DNA of 64,000 nt from Cytobacillus stercorigallinarum (GTDB lineage: Bacteria > Bacillota > Bacilli > Bacillales > Cytobacillaceae), in assembly GCF_014836495.1 (NCBI RefSeq), contig NZ_JACSQT010000002.1:248001-312000 (forward strand), read 5' to 3'. Below the pieces are notes generated by a model. The model searched no databases, had not been told where the DNA came from, and saw only the letters and a program-made list of their open reading frames with translations. Made by a program: the position numbers and the translations under genes. The first letter of the stretch is position 1, and each line of letters begins with the position of its first letter. Shown here piece by piece: positions 35,934 through 44,005 of the stretch.

Positions 35934-35945
35934 CTGACTAGTCAG
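35934..35945. promoter_or_regulatory. TetR-type operator O3
   Basis: A perfect 12-bp palindrome, CTGACTAGTCAG, flanked by TAT/TAT so that it resembles O1 with one base changed per half-site. It sits about 15 nt downstream of a predicted transcription start. Confidence 0.6.
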
Positions 35946-35964
35946 TATGTTTTTAATATTCATT

Positions 35965-35993
35965 ATAATAGCAGAGATTTTTTCTCTTGCCAA
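35965..35993 (-). promoter_or_regulatory. Candidate sigma-A promoter upstream of O3
   Basis: On the minus strand TTGGCA (35988-35993) and TATTAT (35965-35970) are 17 bp apart. The promoter overlaps the last codons of the metallo-beta-lactamase gene's end and would give a leader of about 400 nt. Confidence 0.5.
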
Positions 35994-35995
35994 GA

Positions 35996-36817
35996 CTAAA
36001 CTGATGATTTTTTGAATTTTTCTTGATAGCCATTAATGATAGAAGTTACAATATGAATTGTATCCCATTCACCGTTTGATATCGAAATCATCTGATAGTG
36101 TTTTGGAAAAAATAATTGCTGAATCTCTAAAACACTTTTACCTTCAAGATACAATTGAATGATTTTACCACTGAGATCCTCTAAATAATTCAATTTCGTT
36201 CGCAATTGATCTTTACCATTAAGAAAATACCCCGAATGAGAACAAAACATTGCCTCAAAGTCATAAGTTAGCAATTTTTTTATTGATTGGATAATTTCCG
36301 GAATGGATTCTGTATCCATCGCAATCTTTGTATGAGGCTGAACATATAAATCACCAGTAAACATTATACCTTTATTGTGGCAAAAAAGGGCCACATGGTC
36401 ATCCGCATGACCGGGTGTCTCTATTACCTCCCAATCAAGCTGTCTTGACGAAAATTTTTGCGATAATGGATAAGCAGGAAACGCTTTTCTTGCTCCCCAT
36501 GTTTTTTGCCTATATAAGGGGTATGGCGCATCTTCAGAACAAATCTCTACCCCTAACCGATGACAGAAAATAGGAATTTGTTGATTGGCAAACCACGAGG
36601 CATTGCCAGAATGATCTTCATGACTATGTGTTAAAACGACCTGATCAACAAAATAGGATTGATAAAATTGAGTGAAGTCAGATGACATTGAATAAGGCCC
36701 AGTATCAATCACCAAACCATCGACAATAAAAGAAAATATTTTTCTTGAAATTCTACTATTTTTCAGTAAATTCCCTTCGGCGCAAATCACACCTTCATGT
36801 TTATAAGTTTTCAGCAT
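35996..36817 (-). CDS. MBL-fold metallo-hydrolase
   Basis: 273 residues. THSHEDHSGN (about residues 78-87) is the HxHxDH zinc motif; the further ligands lie in ETPGHADDHVALF (His) and in the TGDLYV segment (Asp). A soluble hydrolase of the glyoxalase II/lactonase superfamily; substrate unknown. It overlaps the upstream PanE-like gene by 17 bp, so it is third in a coupled operon with a PP-loop ATPase and a ketopantoate-reductase-like enzyme. Confidence 0.87.
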   Translation of the reverse strand: MLKTYKHEGVICAEGNLLKNSRISRKIFSFIVDGLVIDTGPYSMSSDFTQFYQSYFVDQVVLTHSHEDHSGNASWFANQQIPIFCHRLGVEICSEDAPYPLYRQKTWGARKAFPAYPLSQKFSSRQLDWEVIETPGHADDHVALFCHNKGIMFTGDLYVQPHTKIAMDTESIPEIIQSIKKLLTYDFEAMFCSHSGYFLNGKDQLRTKLNYLEDLSGKIIQLYLEGKSVLEIQQLFFPKHYQMISISNGEWDTIHIVTSIINGYQEKFKKSSV

Positions 36818-37757
36818 ATCGGTGGTCCTTTCTCCTATCTTTTTCGTCCCAAAATTTCAAAATACTATATAAAGACCTAATCGTTGGCACTTCTATTTCT
36901 GTTTCATGAGCAAGTTTAAGAACATACCCACACATCGATTCGTATTCCATTGCTTTACCATTTAAGCGGTCTTGTAGCATGGATGTCTGATGTTCCTTAG
37001 CATAGGTCGCTTTTTTAAAAATAGAAGGAATCATTTTTTCTTTATCAAAGGAATACCCTTGTCTTGCTGCCACAGAAACGGCCTCTGATGCCACGTTTTT
37101 CGCCAAAGCACTTAGTTCCACACTATCTAATATTTCGCCAATTGTTGCTTTTGTTATAGCAGACAATGGATTAAAGGTAATATTCCAGAGAAGCTTTTTC
37201 CACTTATGCATAAGGATTTCTTCTGTGAATTTTGCCCTTATTCCTGCCTCTTGAAATAATTCAACGATGTTTCTCGCTTGATTGCTATTCTCTTTTTGTA
37301 ATGCACCCATTAATAATTGATGGGAGCCCGATTCTTTCACACAGCCTGGTTCAGTTATACTTGCTTGCACATAAGTCGCACAAGAAAAAATTTTATTACT
37401 CGTTAGACTACGTGCCAATATTTCTTCATTATCTACCCCATTTTGCATCGTTACGATCATCGTCTCATCTTTTATCACACCCTTCAGGCTGTCCGCTAAC
37501 TTTTTCGTATCAGTAGACTTTACACAAAATAGAAGGATGTCTACTGAAGCTAATGCATGGATGTCATTGGTGAAAATTGTATGTTCATTATTTAAGTTAA
37601 GGATAGGATATTGCTCACTGACTACTTTTATGCCCCTCTCTTGCAATCTAGTTAAATGCTTACCTCTAGCTAGAAAGGTCACTTCATGATGAGCATTCGC
37701 AAGTAATGCCCCAAACAAACTCCCAACTGCCCCTGCACCAGCCACACCTATTTTCAT
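36801..37757 (-). CDS. 2-dehydropantoate 2-reductase family protein (PanE/ApbA-like)
   Basis: 318 residues. GVAGAGAVGSLFGALLA binds NADP, and MHKWKKLLWNITFNPLSAIT carries the catalytic lysine and the downstream Asn typical of PanE. C-terminal GYVLKLAHETEIEVPTIRSLY completes the domain. True PanE makes pantoate for CoA synthesis, but many Bacillaceae paralogues act on other keto acids. Its partners here (PP-loop ATPase, MBL hydrolase) are not pantothenate genes, so an alternative substrate is plausible. Confidence 0.85.
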   Translation of the reverse strand: MKIGVAGAGAVGSLFGALLANAHHEVTFLARGKHLTRLQERGIKVVSEQYPILNLNNEHTIFTNDIHALASVDILLFCVKSTDTKKLADSLKGVIKDETMIVTMQNGVDNEEILARSLTSNKIFSCATYVQASITEPGCVKESGSHQLLMGALQKENSNQARNIVELFQEAGIRAKFTEEILMHKWKKLLWNITFNPLSAITKATIGEILDSVELSALAKNVASEAVSVAARQGYSFDKEKMIPSIFKKATYAKEHQTSMLQDRLNGKAMEYESMCGYVLKLAHETEIEVPTIRSLYSILKFWDEKDRRKDHRYAENL

Positions 37758-38434
37758 ATTTCTACCTCCCCATCATGAGTTAAATGCAAATCAACCTTCT
37801 TAGATCCTTCCCATATCACCGTTTCCTTAGTAAGGATAGCAACCACTTTAGAAAAAATCGGTCCATCATAAACAAAGCTATGATATTCTCCTGCTTCTCC
37901 CATCGGACAGACTTCTTCTAACTTAATCTGTTGATAAAATGATTCATCAATCTCTCTGCCTAGCCAACTATCAGATAAACAATCAGGGCGGACTCTTATC
38001 ACTTTAGCTCTATATCCACGCTGAATAAACGAATGTAGAAGTGCATCCACTTCCTCTTTCTTCCTCCATAATGGATAGATAGCCTGTAATCCTACTGATG
38101 AAGCAAGCTTCTCTCCCCAGTCTTTATGCGGTCTAAAATAAATGTCTCCAAAGGCGATAGCCTCTAAATCATATTTTAACTTCAATTGCTTTAACTCTTC
38201 TACAAATCTATCTGTATAATTATCTATGTCTGTCTCAATAAAATGGATGGGTATACCTAATGATTCACTTTGTTGTACTAACAGATTTGTTTTTTCTCCA
38301 TGTCCGTGTGTTCTTTTTTCAGATCGTTGTTTTGTTGTAATCAATACTTCAACACTTATTCCATTTGCTAGTAAGTAGTCTAACGCCAAACAAGCGTCCT
38401 TCCCCCCACTCCAAGATAAAGCCGTTTTTCCCAT
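37754..38434 (-). CDS. PP-loop ATP pyrophosphatase, diphthine-ammonia-ligase-like (DUF71/Dph6)
   Basis: 226 residues. LSWSGGKDACLALDYLL is the PP-loop; AFGDIYFRPHKDWGEKLA and CPMGEAGEYHSFVYDGPIF are the conserved DUF71 blocks found in Dph6 and in related bacterial amide-forming enzymes. Bacteria lack diphthamide, so it likely adenylates another carboxylate and forms an amide. It overlaps the PanE-like gene by 4 bp and heads the three-gene unit. Confidence 0.85.
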   Translation of the reverse strand: MGKTALSWSGGKDACLALDYLLANGISVEVLITTKQRSEKRTHGHGEKTNLLVQQSESLGIPIHFIETDIDNYTDRFVEELKQLKLKYDLEAIAFGDIYFRPHKDWGEKLASSVGLQAIYPLWRKKEEVDALLHSFIQRGYRAKVIRVRPDCLSDSWLGREIDESFYQQIKLEEVCPMGEAGEYHSFVYDGPIFSKVVAILTKETVIWEGSKKVDLHLTHDGEVEI

Positions 38435-38548
38435 GTAATCCCCCTTTTAATAAACTGAATATTCTTATAATGTATCATACTCCTTTCACTCTTTAGCAGC
38501 AAATAAACTGTTTGCAGGGCAATCTTATACAAGAATAGCAAGTGCCTG

Positions 38549-39820
38549 TTATTCATCAACGGATACCCCTTCACTTTTCTCTGTAAAATAACGTTGAAAA
38601 GAATGGCGAAAAATAACTAAAACATAAAAGCAAGTGAATACAAAAAGGAGTAGACTCAATGAAATAATGATATTTTTTAATGGGATGAGATTAGTCATCA
38701 GCATGATGACACTTAAATAACTTACTTGTAGCATACTTTGCAGTAATTGAAAAATACTTGTCACTCTGCCCATCATTTCTACCGGTATATTATTTTGATA
38801 AAAAGTTAACGCTCCAGCATTTAAGAAACTATTAAAAAAACCTAGTAGAATAAAGCTGCTCATTACAGCCGTAAATGACGAGGATAAGGAGTAGAAAACA
38901 TATCCAATTGCCATCATGAACATTCCACAGGCAATCATTGATCGGATAGATAATCTATTTGCAATAATGGTTAATACAAAAGCGCCAGCAACCGATCCTA
39001 TCCCCGTAATACTCAGAAGAAAGCTATAATCAGTTTCAGAAAGACCAACTACAGTTTGAATAAAAGCGACCTCTTGTGCATCCATAATATAGGCAATGAT
39101 CATTAGAGATAAATAACCTAAGTAGACAAAGCTGACATATTTCTCTTTTTTTAAGAAGGTAAAAACGCTGATGAAATCTTCCTTTACTCTGTTAACTGTT
39201 AATCGAGGAATCTCCGTCTTCTTCTTATCAACATCTGGTAGAAAGCAAATAAAGACGGCTGCGATGACAAAAAACAAACTAGTTAACAAAAGAGTCACCT
39301 CTACTGATGTCAAAAAGATCAATACACCGGCTATAGCTGGCCCAATAATAAAAGCACTGGATGATGTGACCGAACGGAATGTATTGAACCTTTTTCTTTT
39401 CTCATAAGGGACTATCATCGTTGTATAGGTTATTGAGGCAGGGACAAAAAATGACTGGCCCACACTTACAACAATTAAAATCAGATACAAGGAGGTTATA
39501 TTTGTTGCGAAGAACATGGTCACAATTAATAAAGCACGTAAAACATAAGTAATCATCACGATTTTCTTTTTACTACGATAGTCTATAAAACTACCTGTCC
39601 ACAACTTTGTAATGATGTTGATGATTGGAGAAATCACCCATAGACCAGCGACAGCCGCTGCTGAACCGTCTGTTACTTTGTACACTAGTACATTAATTGC
39701 AGCCAAATATACAAAACTACCAATATGCGCACTAGAAAGTGAGAATAATAAAATGATTGGTTTTTTCCATTCTTTCACTTTATGTAATGATATCAATTGT
39801 CGCGCAAATCTCCTTTTCAC
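38549..39820 (-). CDS. MFS transporter (enterobactin-exporter/macrolide-efflux type)
   Basis: 423 residues with about 12 hydrophobic segments, and a basic loop DYRSKKKIVM after helix 2 as in MFS efflux pumps. The family is MFS_3-like (macrolide/enterobactin exporter type). Substrate unknown. The first open codon is a GTG at 39820 preceded by no clear ribosome site; AAAGGAG lies just inside the frame, so the real start may be a few codons downstream. Single gene. Confidence 0.82.
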   Translation of the reverse strand: MKRRFARQLISLHKVKEWKKPIILLFSLSSAHIGSFVYLAAINVLVYKVTDGSAAAVAGLWVISPIINIITKLWTGSFIDYRSKKKIVMITYVLRALLIVTMFFATNITSLYLILIVVSVGQSFFVPASITYTTMIVPYEKRKRFNTFRSVTSSSAFIIGPAIAGVLIFLTSVEVTLLLTSLFFVIAAVFICFLPDVDKKKTEIPRLTVNRVKEDFISVFTFLKKEKYVSFVYLGYLSLMIIAYIMDAQEVAFIQTVVGLSETDYSFLLSITGIGSVAGAFVLTIIANRLSIRSMIACGMFMMAIGYVFYSLSSSFTAVMSSFILLGFFNSFLNAGALTFYQNNIPVEMMGRVTSIFQLLQSMLQVSYLSVIMLMTNLIPLKNIIISLSLLLFVFTCFYVLVIFRHSFQRYFTEKSEGVSVDE

Positions 39821-40206
39821 TAAATTTCTAAGACTGATCTATTTACAAATAATAGCACAAATATCCTCAACAAAATAAGCAAGTTTAAAATCATCTAAAT
39901 TTTCTTTCATTTTATTACATAATACTGTAAGGACACATTTTATGAAAGCGGGAAAGGCATGGTTCTGCAAAAGCTTAGGAGACTATATCTCTCGGTTGAT
40001 TATAGGTTCTTTCAATAACTACTTGTTTTTCTGGTTCTCTCACTTCTTCCCATCTCCATCTATCATCGTTTTATAACATTAGGTGATCATTCGCTCGAAA
40101 AATATTCCAAAATGGTTTAGTCCTTACGAAATATTGCATGTCCTCTACGCTTTCATTTAAGATAGTAGAGAATGTACATATTTTGCACAAAGAAAGGGTT
40201 TTCCAA
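39821..40206. other. 386-bp stretch without a recognised gene
   Basis: AT-rich spacer. Open frames here lack ribosome sites and family features. Nothing else was recognised. Confidence 0.4.
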
Positions 40207-40383
40207 TTGAGTTCAACATTCTCTATTTTCTTACCAGCTCTCATCTTTTTTATTCTCTTTATTGTGATGGTCTTTGTTCTTAACAAATACTCCAGTAGTA
40301 AAATTGCAACCATTGCCTTTACAATTGTCGGGTTATTAATCTTCATTTACATTCTGTTTTTTATATTCACTTTTGTCCTTTAA
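40207..40383 (+). CDS. Putative small two-helix membrane protein
   Basis: 58 residues from a TTG at 40207, 8 nt after GAAAGGG; the frame is open back to an ATG at 40138 that lacks a ribosome site. It consists of two hydrophobic helices separated by NKYSSSK. Support beyond the frame is a strong plus-strand terminator 27 nt past the stop. No family was recognised, so it is a hypothetical protein. Confidence 0.45.
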   Translation: MSSTFSIFLPALIFFILFIVMVFVLNKYSSSKIATIAFTIVGLLIFIYILFFIFTFVL

Positions 40384-40410
40384 AATAGATTCCCTTAGCG
40401 AAGAAAAGCA

Positions 40411-40444
40411 GGTGCAAATCACAAACGGTTTGCACCCTTTTTTT
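40411..40444 (+). terminator. Plus-strand terminator
   Basis: Arms GGTGCAAA (40411-40418) and TTTGCACC (40429-40436) followed by seven T. It supports a real plus-strand transcript over the small membrane ORF just upstream. Confidence 0.85.
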
Positions 40445-40714
40445 AATGTAGCTTTGAAATAAAGTTTTAGCAAAAATACCTCGCTAACCCTTATTTTACG
40501 ATAAATAAGGATAATCCATTTGAACAAAAGATTGATCAAAAAGGATTCTTCTTTAGCAGACTTAAGTTTGGTTTTTATAAAAAAGTTTGATCATTTTCTA
40601 CCTGTGATGCTCAACAATCGAGCCCGTTTGCGGAAGATTAAATTAATGTTTTTTCTTTTTCTTTTAGTTGCTTCACTGGTGCACCAATTACTTAATCTTG
40701 TCATTAAAAATCCT

Positions 40715-41182
40715 TTAACGGGCTAATTCATCGTTATCTATTCCTCTTACAATAATTTCGTATGTTTCATCTTCTTGAAGTAAGTTGGGTAATTTATTTG
40801 ATTCTATAATTGCATTAGCATCTTTAATCAATTCACTTAAATGTTGATCATTATCTAAATCTGAATCTTGTATAGAAGTTTTTAAAATATATTTTATAGG
40901 TTTAGGATTGAAATCTATTGCTATACCCGTATATTGAGCATAATTCACTTTTAATTTTCCATCCATTTTTGAAACAACTTCTATCCATTTATTCTCAGGG
41001 TGGCCAACTTCAACAGCAGATGAATTAAAAATAAAGACGTTGGCATTTTCTCCATTTAGAAAGAAAAAAAATTAAAAAAATAGCTCTTATCACTTCAATA
41101 TTGTGTTTTCTTTCTTGTTTTTTAAGCTCAATTATTTCTTTATATTTTTGTTGTACTCTTCCCTTTTTGAATCTATTCTCAT
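40715..41182 (-). pseudogene. Frameshifted remnant of an unknown gene
   Basis: A start ATG at 41182 has an ideal AAGGAG site 7 nt upstream but its frame (MRIDSKREEYNK) stops after 16 codons. A second frame continues as GRVQQKYKEIIELKKQERKH and IRAIFLIFF up to an 8-T run, and a third frame picks up there (NGENANVFIFNSSAVEV) and runs to the stop at 40715, ending in YEIIVRGIDNDELAR. Two single-base indels, near the AAAAAGGG tract and in the T run, would join all parts into a protein of about 150 residues with one membrane helix. No family was recognised. Confidence 0.6.
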
Positions 41183-41575
41183 AAGGAGACTCCTTAAAAG
41201 TTAGAATTTAGAACCTAATTAATTATTGTGACCATTACAATCATGCATATAATATCATTAATATCCAGCCTCAAGGAAAGCTCCTTCCCTTAATGGCCCT
41301 TACACGAGAAAGAGACGTACCTAAATAAGCGTAGCCGATTGCTTAATAACAATTATTTCAAAATTCGCAATATAACTCAATCCTTTTATACATTAAATAA
41401 GGCGTATTCCTTGCTCAAGAAATGTACTTCTATTGCGGAAGATATGTTTATTCAATTTTTAGGACAGGCTTAAAATAATTTTTTACAACTTTAATATTAT
41501 TAGTACGTGATATCTTTCATACGAGAACGGTATTCTATACTTTGTATACTAGTTTTCTAGCTAATTAAGCTTTCT
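41183..41575. other. 393-bp spacer
   Basis: No gene with a ribosome binding site was seen; it includes the 5' region of the pseudogene and the 3' flank of the lipoprotein gene. Confidence 0.4.
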
Positions 41576-42073
41576 TTAAAAAGTTAGATCATCAATTTCA
41601 TTATTACGATTTTCCCAGTCGCGAATTATTTTCATCTCGTTGTTAGTTGTGACTGTTATTTCTCCTTTTCTATCTATAGATTCTTCAGAACCATTATCGG
41701 AAAAAGTCAAATGTAATGTGTATTTATATTTTTCTGTCTCTTCTTCTGATTCGACTTTTTCAAGAGTAATATCATCTAAAGCGATGCTGTTATTTGTTTT
41801 AGATGCAACTTCAGCAGGTATATCGAAAGCCCTATTGGCAAATTGTTTCTCATATTCTTCATCAGATAAGAAAGGTTTCACTTTTTCCCCTATTTCATCA
41901 GCAGTAGGGGGGTTTTTAGGATCTTCGATTGTATACTGGTAGGATTTATATTGACTTAAAAATTCTTTAACTTCTTTTTCATCTGCGTTACTACTGCTAT
42001 TACTATCTTCTGAACATGCTGAGATAAAAAACAGACACATAAATGTAACTGTAAATAAGATGATTCGTTTCAT
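41576..42073 (-). CDS. Uncharacterised lipoprotein
   Basis: 165 residues from the ATG at 42073, about 11 nt after AAGGAGG (an ATG three codons earlier is only 2 nt from that site). Signal peptide with lipobox FISAC; Cys20 would be lipidated. The mature part starts with a Ser/Asn/Asp-rich linker and continues with a mixed alpha/beta region of many Glu and Lys. DUF-type exported lipoproteins of Bacillus look like this; no family was recognised. A long hairpin lies upstream at 42131-42173. Confidence 0.7.
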   Translation of the reverse strand: MKRIILFTVTFMCLFFISACSEDSNSSSNADEKEVKEFLSQYKSYQYTIEDPKNPPTADEIGEKVKPFLSDEEYEKQFANRAFDIPAEVASKTNNSIALDDITLEKVESEEETEKYKYTLHLTFSDNGSEESIDRKGEITVTTNNEMKIIRDWENRNNEIDDLTF

Positions 42074-42130
42074 ATTGATCATCGCCTCCTTTTACACCAA
42101 TTATATACTAAATTAGGAATAAAAGGATTA

Positions 42131-42173
42131 TTATATCGAGTCGTACCAGCGAAGCTGACACCACTCGATATAA
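42131..42173. repeat. Long imperfect hairpin upstream of the lipoprotein gene
   Basis: Outer arms of 11 bp are perfect (42131-42141 with 42163-42173) and an inner CAGC/GCTG stem closes a 3-nt loop, giving a 43-nt cruciform-like element. On the minus strand the inner loop reads CAGC-TTCG-CTG. Not followed by a clear T-run. It could be an attenuator, an operator or a dispersed repeat. Confidence 0.5.
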
Positions 42174-42356
42174 GGGAATGTCAAAGGTTATATTACGTTG
42201 TTTAAGTTAAATGCTGCAATACACATACTCCCATTCTGTAGGAAAGGGTAACATAAATGTTGCTAAATGAAGATTCTTTAGCAATAAAGTTATATAAAAA
42301 TCTAAGTTTTATACAACAAACGCGCCGGATAACAGAAGAACTTCAATAAACTATTT

Positions 42357-42560
42357 TTATCCTTCTCGAGATTTTGATATATAATAATTTAATGGTCCTG
42401 CAAAAATTAATCCCGCGAGAACAGTCCCCAAGAAGACTGCCGAATATGAGAATAATTCAATGTCACGATCAAAAAAGTAATTCGTAATAATGCGGAGTAT
42501 AGTAATAATAACTGGAAATCCAAGTGACCAAAATAACATTATTTTTAAACCTTTAGACAT
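42357..42560 (-). CDS. Small two-helix membrane protein
   Basis: 67 residues, with hydrophobic segments at about 7-26 and 37-57 joined by NYFFDRDIELFS. GGGAG lies 7 nt before the ATG. No family was recognised. The spacing and clear ribosome site argue for a real gene; it is transcribed in the same direction as the lipoprotein gene 284 bp downstream. Confidence 0.55.
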   Translation of the reverse strand: MSKGLKIMLFWSLGFPVIITILRIITNYFFDRDIELFSYSAVFLGTVLAGLIFAGPLNYYISKSREG

Positions 42561-42658
42561 TACTTTTCTCCCTTCCCCAAGAAAACTTTTTCAACTAAAT
42601 GGCCGGATTCTGACACAACTTATGCCATTAAGCGCCCGATTCCAGAATACTATAGATT

Positions 42659-43228
42659 CTAACCTTCGGCATCTGCCTTTGTTCTATGAACAGTGCCAAA
42701 TGGATGCTCAGGCGGTGCATAGATTGTGTAGAGTTTTAACGGGATGTTGCCTGTATTCGTTAAATTATGCCACATGCCAGCAGGGACCATAATAGCAGAA
42801 TCATCATGCACATTCCTTACAAAGTTTAACTGATCTCTACTCTCGCCCATTTGTACAAATCCCTGACCTTCCTCAATACGTAAAAATTGATCTACGTCAG
42901 GATGAACCTCTAGACCAATATCTTCTCCGACGTTGATACTCATCAAGGTCACTTGTAGATTATCTCCAGTCCATATAGCAGTTCGGAATGTGTTGTTTTG
43001 CCTAGCAGCTTGATTAATATTTACGACAAAAGGGTCTTTTCCATGGTCATTTAATATGGAACGAGTATATCCCTGAGTGTTTGGATATGGCCAATATTGA
43101 TTTGCATAGCCCACACTATAAGACATATTTCCATAGCCAGGACCAAACATTTTATCATGATTACACATTGGCCCATTACTATAATAAGGGTTCGAATAAT
43201 AAGGATACATATAAAAAGGGTTATTCAT
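42659..43228 (-). CDS. Cupin-domain protein with Tyr/Asn/Pro-rich N-terminal tail
   Basis: 189 residues. Residues 1-55 are low complexity (FYMYPYYSNPYYSNGPM and similar), resembling spore-coat or surface tails. From about residue 75 a single cupin beta-barrel follows: SINVGEDIGLEVHPDVDQFLRIEEGQG and IMVPAGMWHNLTNTGN carry the two cupin motifs with possible metal ligands. Such mannose-6-phosphate-isomerase-like cupins are common in Bacillus; a spore-coat role is inference. GGAGGAA precedes the ATG. Confidence 0.78.
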   Translation of the reverse strand: MNNPFYMYPYYSNPYYSNGPMCNHDKMFGPGYGNMSYSVGYANQYWPYPNTQGYTRSILNDHGKDPFVVNINQAARQNNTFRTAIWTGDNLQVTLMSINVGEDIGLEVHPDVDQFLRIEEGQGFVQMGESRDQLNFVRNVHDDSAIMVPAGMWHNLTNTGNIPLKLYTIYAPPEHPFGTVHRTKADAEG

Positions 43229-43492
43229 TAAAACATTCCTCCAAAGACATATGATTATAAACCATCATATGTCCCGCGTGTTTAGAAGGTCATTGCTAAT
43301 TCTTATTCCGTTATCTGGCCCGATTGTTGAATATCGTCATGTAATTTTCACCAAAATCCCTCTTCAGGCAATGTATATTCAAAGGGGTAAATCTTCGCAT
43401 CTTTTTTTACAAACGTCGCTATTTTATTTTAAATCCCCATTTAATTTAGGAGATTTTAAACTAGCACAAATATCAATAACAAACATAATTAT

Positions 43493-43957
43493 TTAACTTT
43501 TCATTGATCGTGTCATAAACACACTATTAGGATCTTCCTTATAGTGGTCAAATGGTTGGCAATACTGAAATCCTCTACTTTCGTACAATTTTCTAGCCGG
43601 TTCAAAAGAGTCCATCGAACCTGTTTCTAGACTTAAACGCAAGTACCCCCGCACATTTGCTTCATGAATTAAATGATCTAATAGTTTTCCTGCTACTCCT
43701 TTACGTAAGGCATATTTAGCTGTTCTCATCGATTTGATCTCACCATGGCGGTTGTCTATCTCTTTTAAAGCTGCACAACCAACGAGCATACCAGATTCCC
43801 AGCAGCTCCAAACGGTCACAGAAGGATGTTTTAAACCATCTAAATTCAATGCATGTGTACTCTCTGGCGGTGATTGACTACTCATATCGGTTAAATGTTC
43901 CATTATCAATTGTTGAATAGCTGTACCTGATAAATCATCGATCATCAATTCCATCAT
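43493..43957 (-). CDS. GNAT-family N-acetyltransferase (YsnE-like)
   Basis: 154 residues. GNAT fold: GMLVGCAALKEID, then EIKSMRTAKYALRKGVAGKLLDHLIHEA (acetyl-CoA binding segment, with RKGVAGKL in place of the canonical QxxGxG/A), LSLETGSM and ARKLYESRGFQYC. Resembles YsnE/PaiA-type acetyltransferases of Bacillus. Acetyl acceptor unknown. Single gene. Confidence 0.85.
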   Translation of the reverse strand: MMELMIDDLSGTAIQQLIMEHLTDMSSQSPPESTHALNLDGLKHPSVTVWSCWESGMLVGCAALKEIDNRHGEIKSMRTAKYALRKGVAGKLLDHLIHEANVRGYLRLSLETGSMDSFEPARKLYESRGFQYCQPFDHYKEDPNSVFMTRSMKS

Positions 43958-44005
43958 CTGTTGTCCCCTTGAATTCTTTTTCTATTATCATAATGTTTTC
44001 TGCTA

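Larger units (their letters stand above)
35554..35995. other. 440-bp control region of the 18-gene operon
   Basis: Spacer between the metallo-beta-lactamase gene and the first dehydrogenase gene. It holds three related palindromes, one clear promoter and a long leader. A 71-codon open frame at 35778-35993 overlaps the promoter and palindrome and is judged spurious. Confidence 0.6.

Noticed and set aside
35778-35993. 71-codon minus-strand ORF after the MBL gene
   Set aside because: It overlaps the promoter and a TetR palindrome, has no ribosome site and no family features.
40071-40346. 91-codon minus-strand ORF
   Set aside because: It opposes the more plausible plus-strand membrane ORF, has no clear ribosome site, and the downstream terminator supports the plus strand.
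40520-40726. 68-codon plus-strand ORF with one hydrophobic segment
   Set aside because: TTG start with only a weak AAGGAT upstream, no terminator, and it runs into the end of the pseudogene; coding status could not be supported.
43251-43496. 81-codon plus-strand ORF
   Set aside because: No ribosome site and no recognisable features; looks like chance open frame in a spacer.
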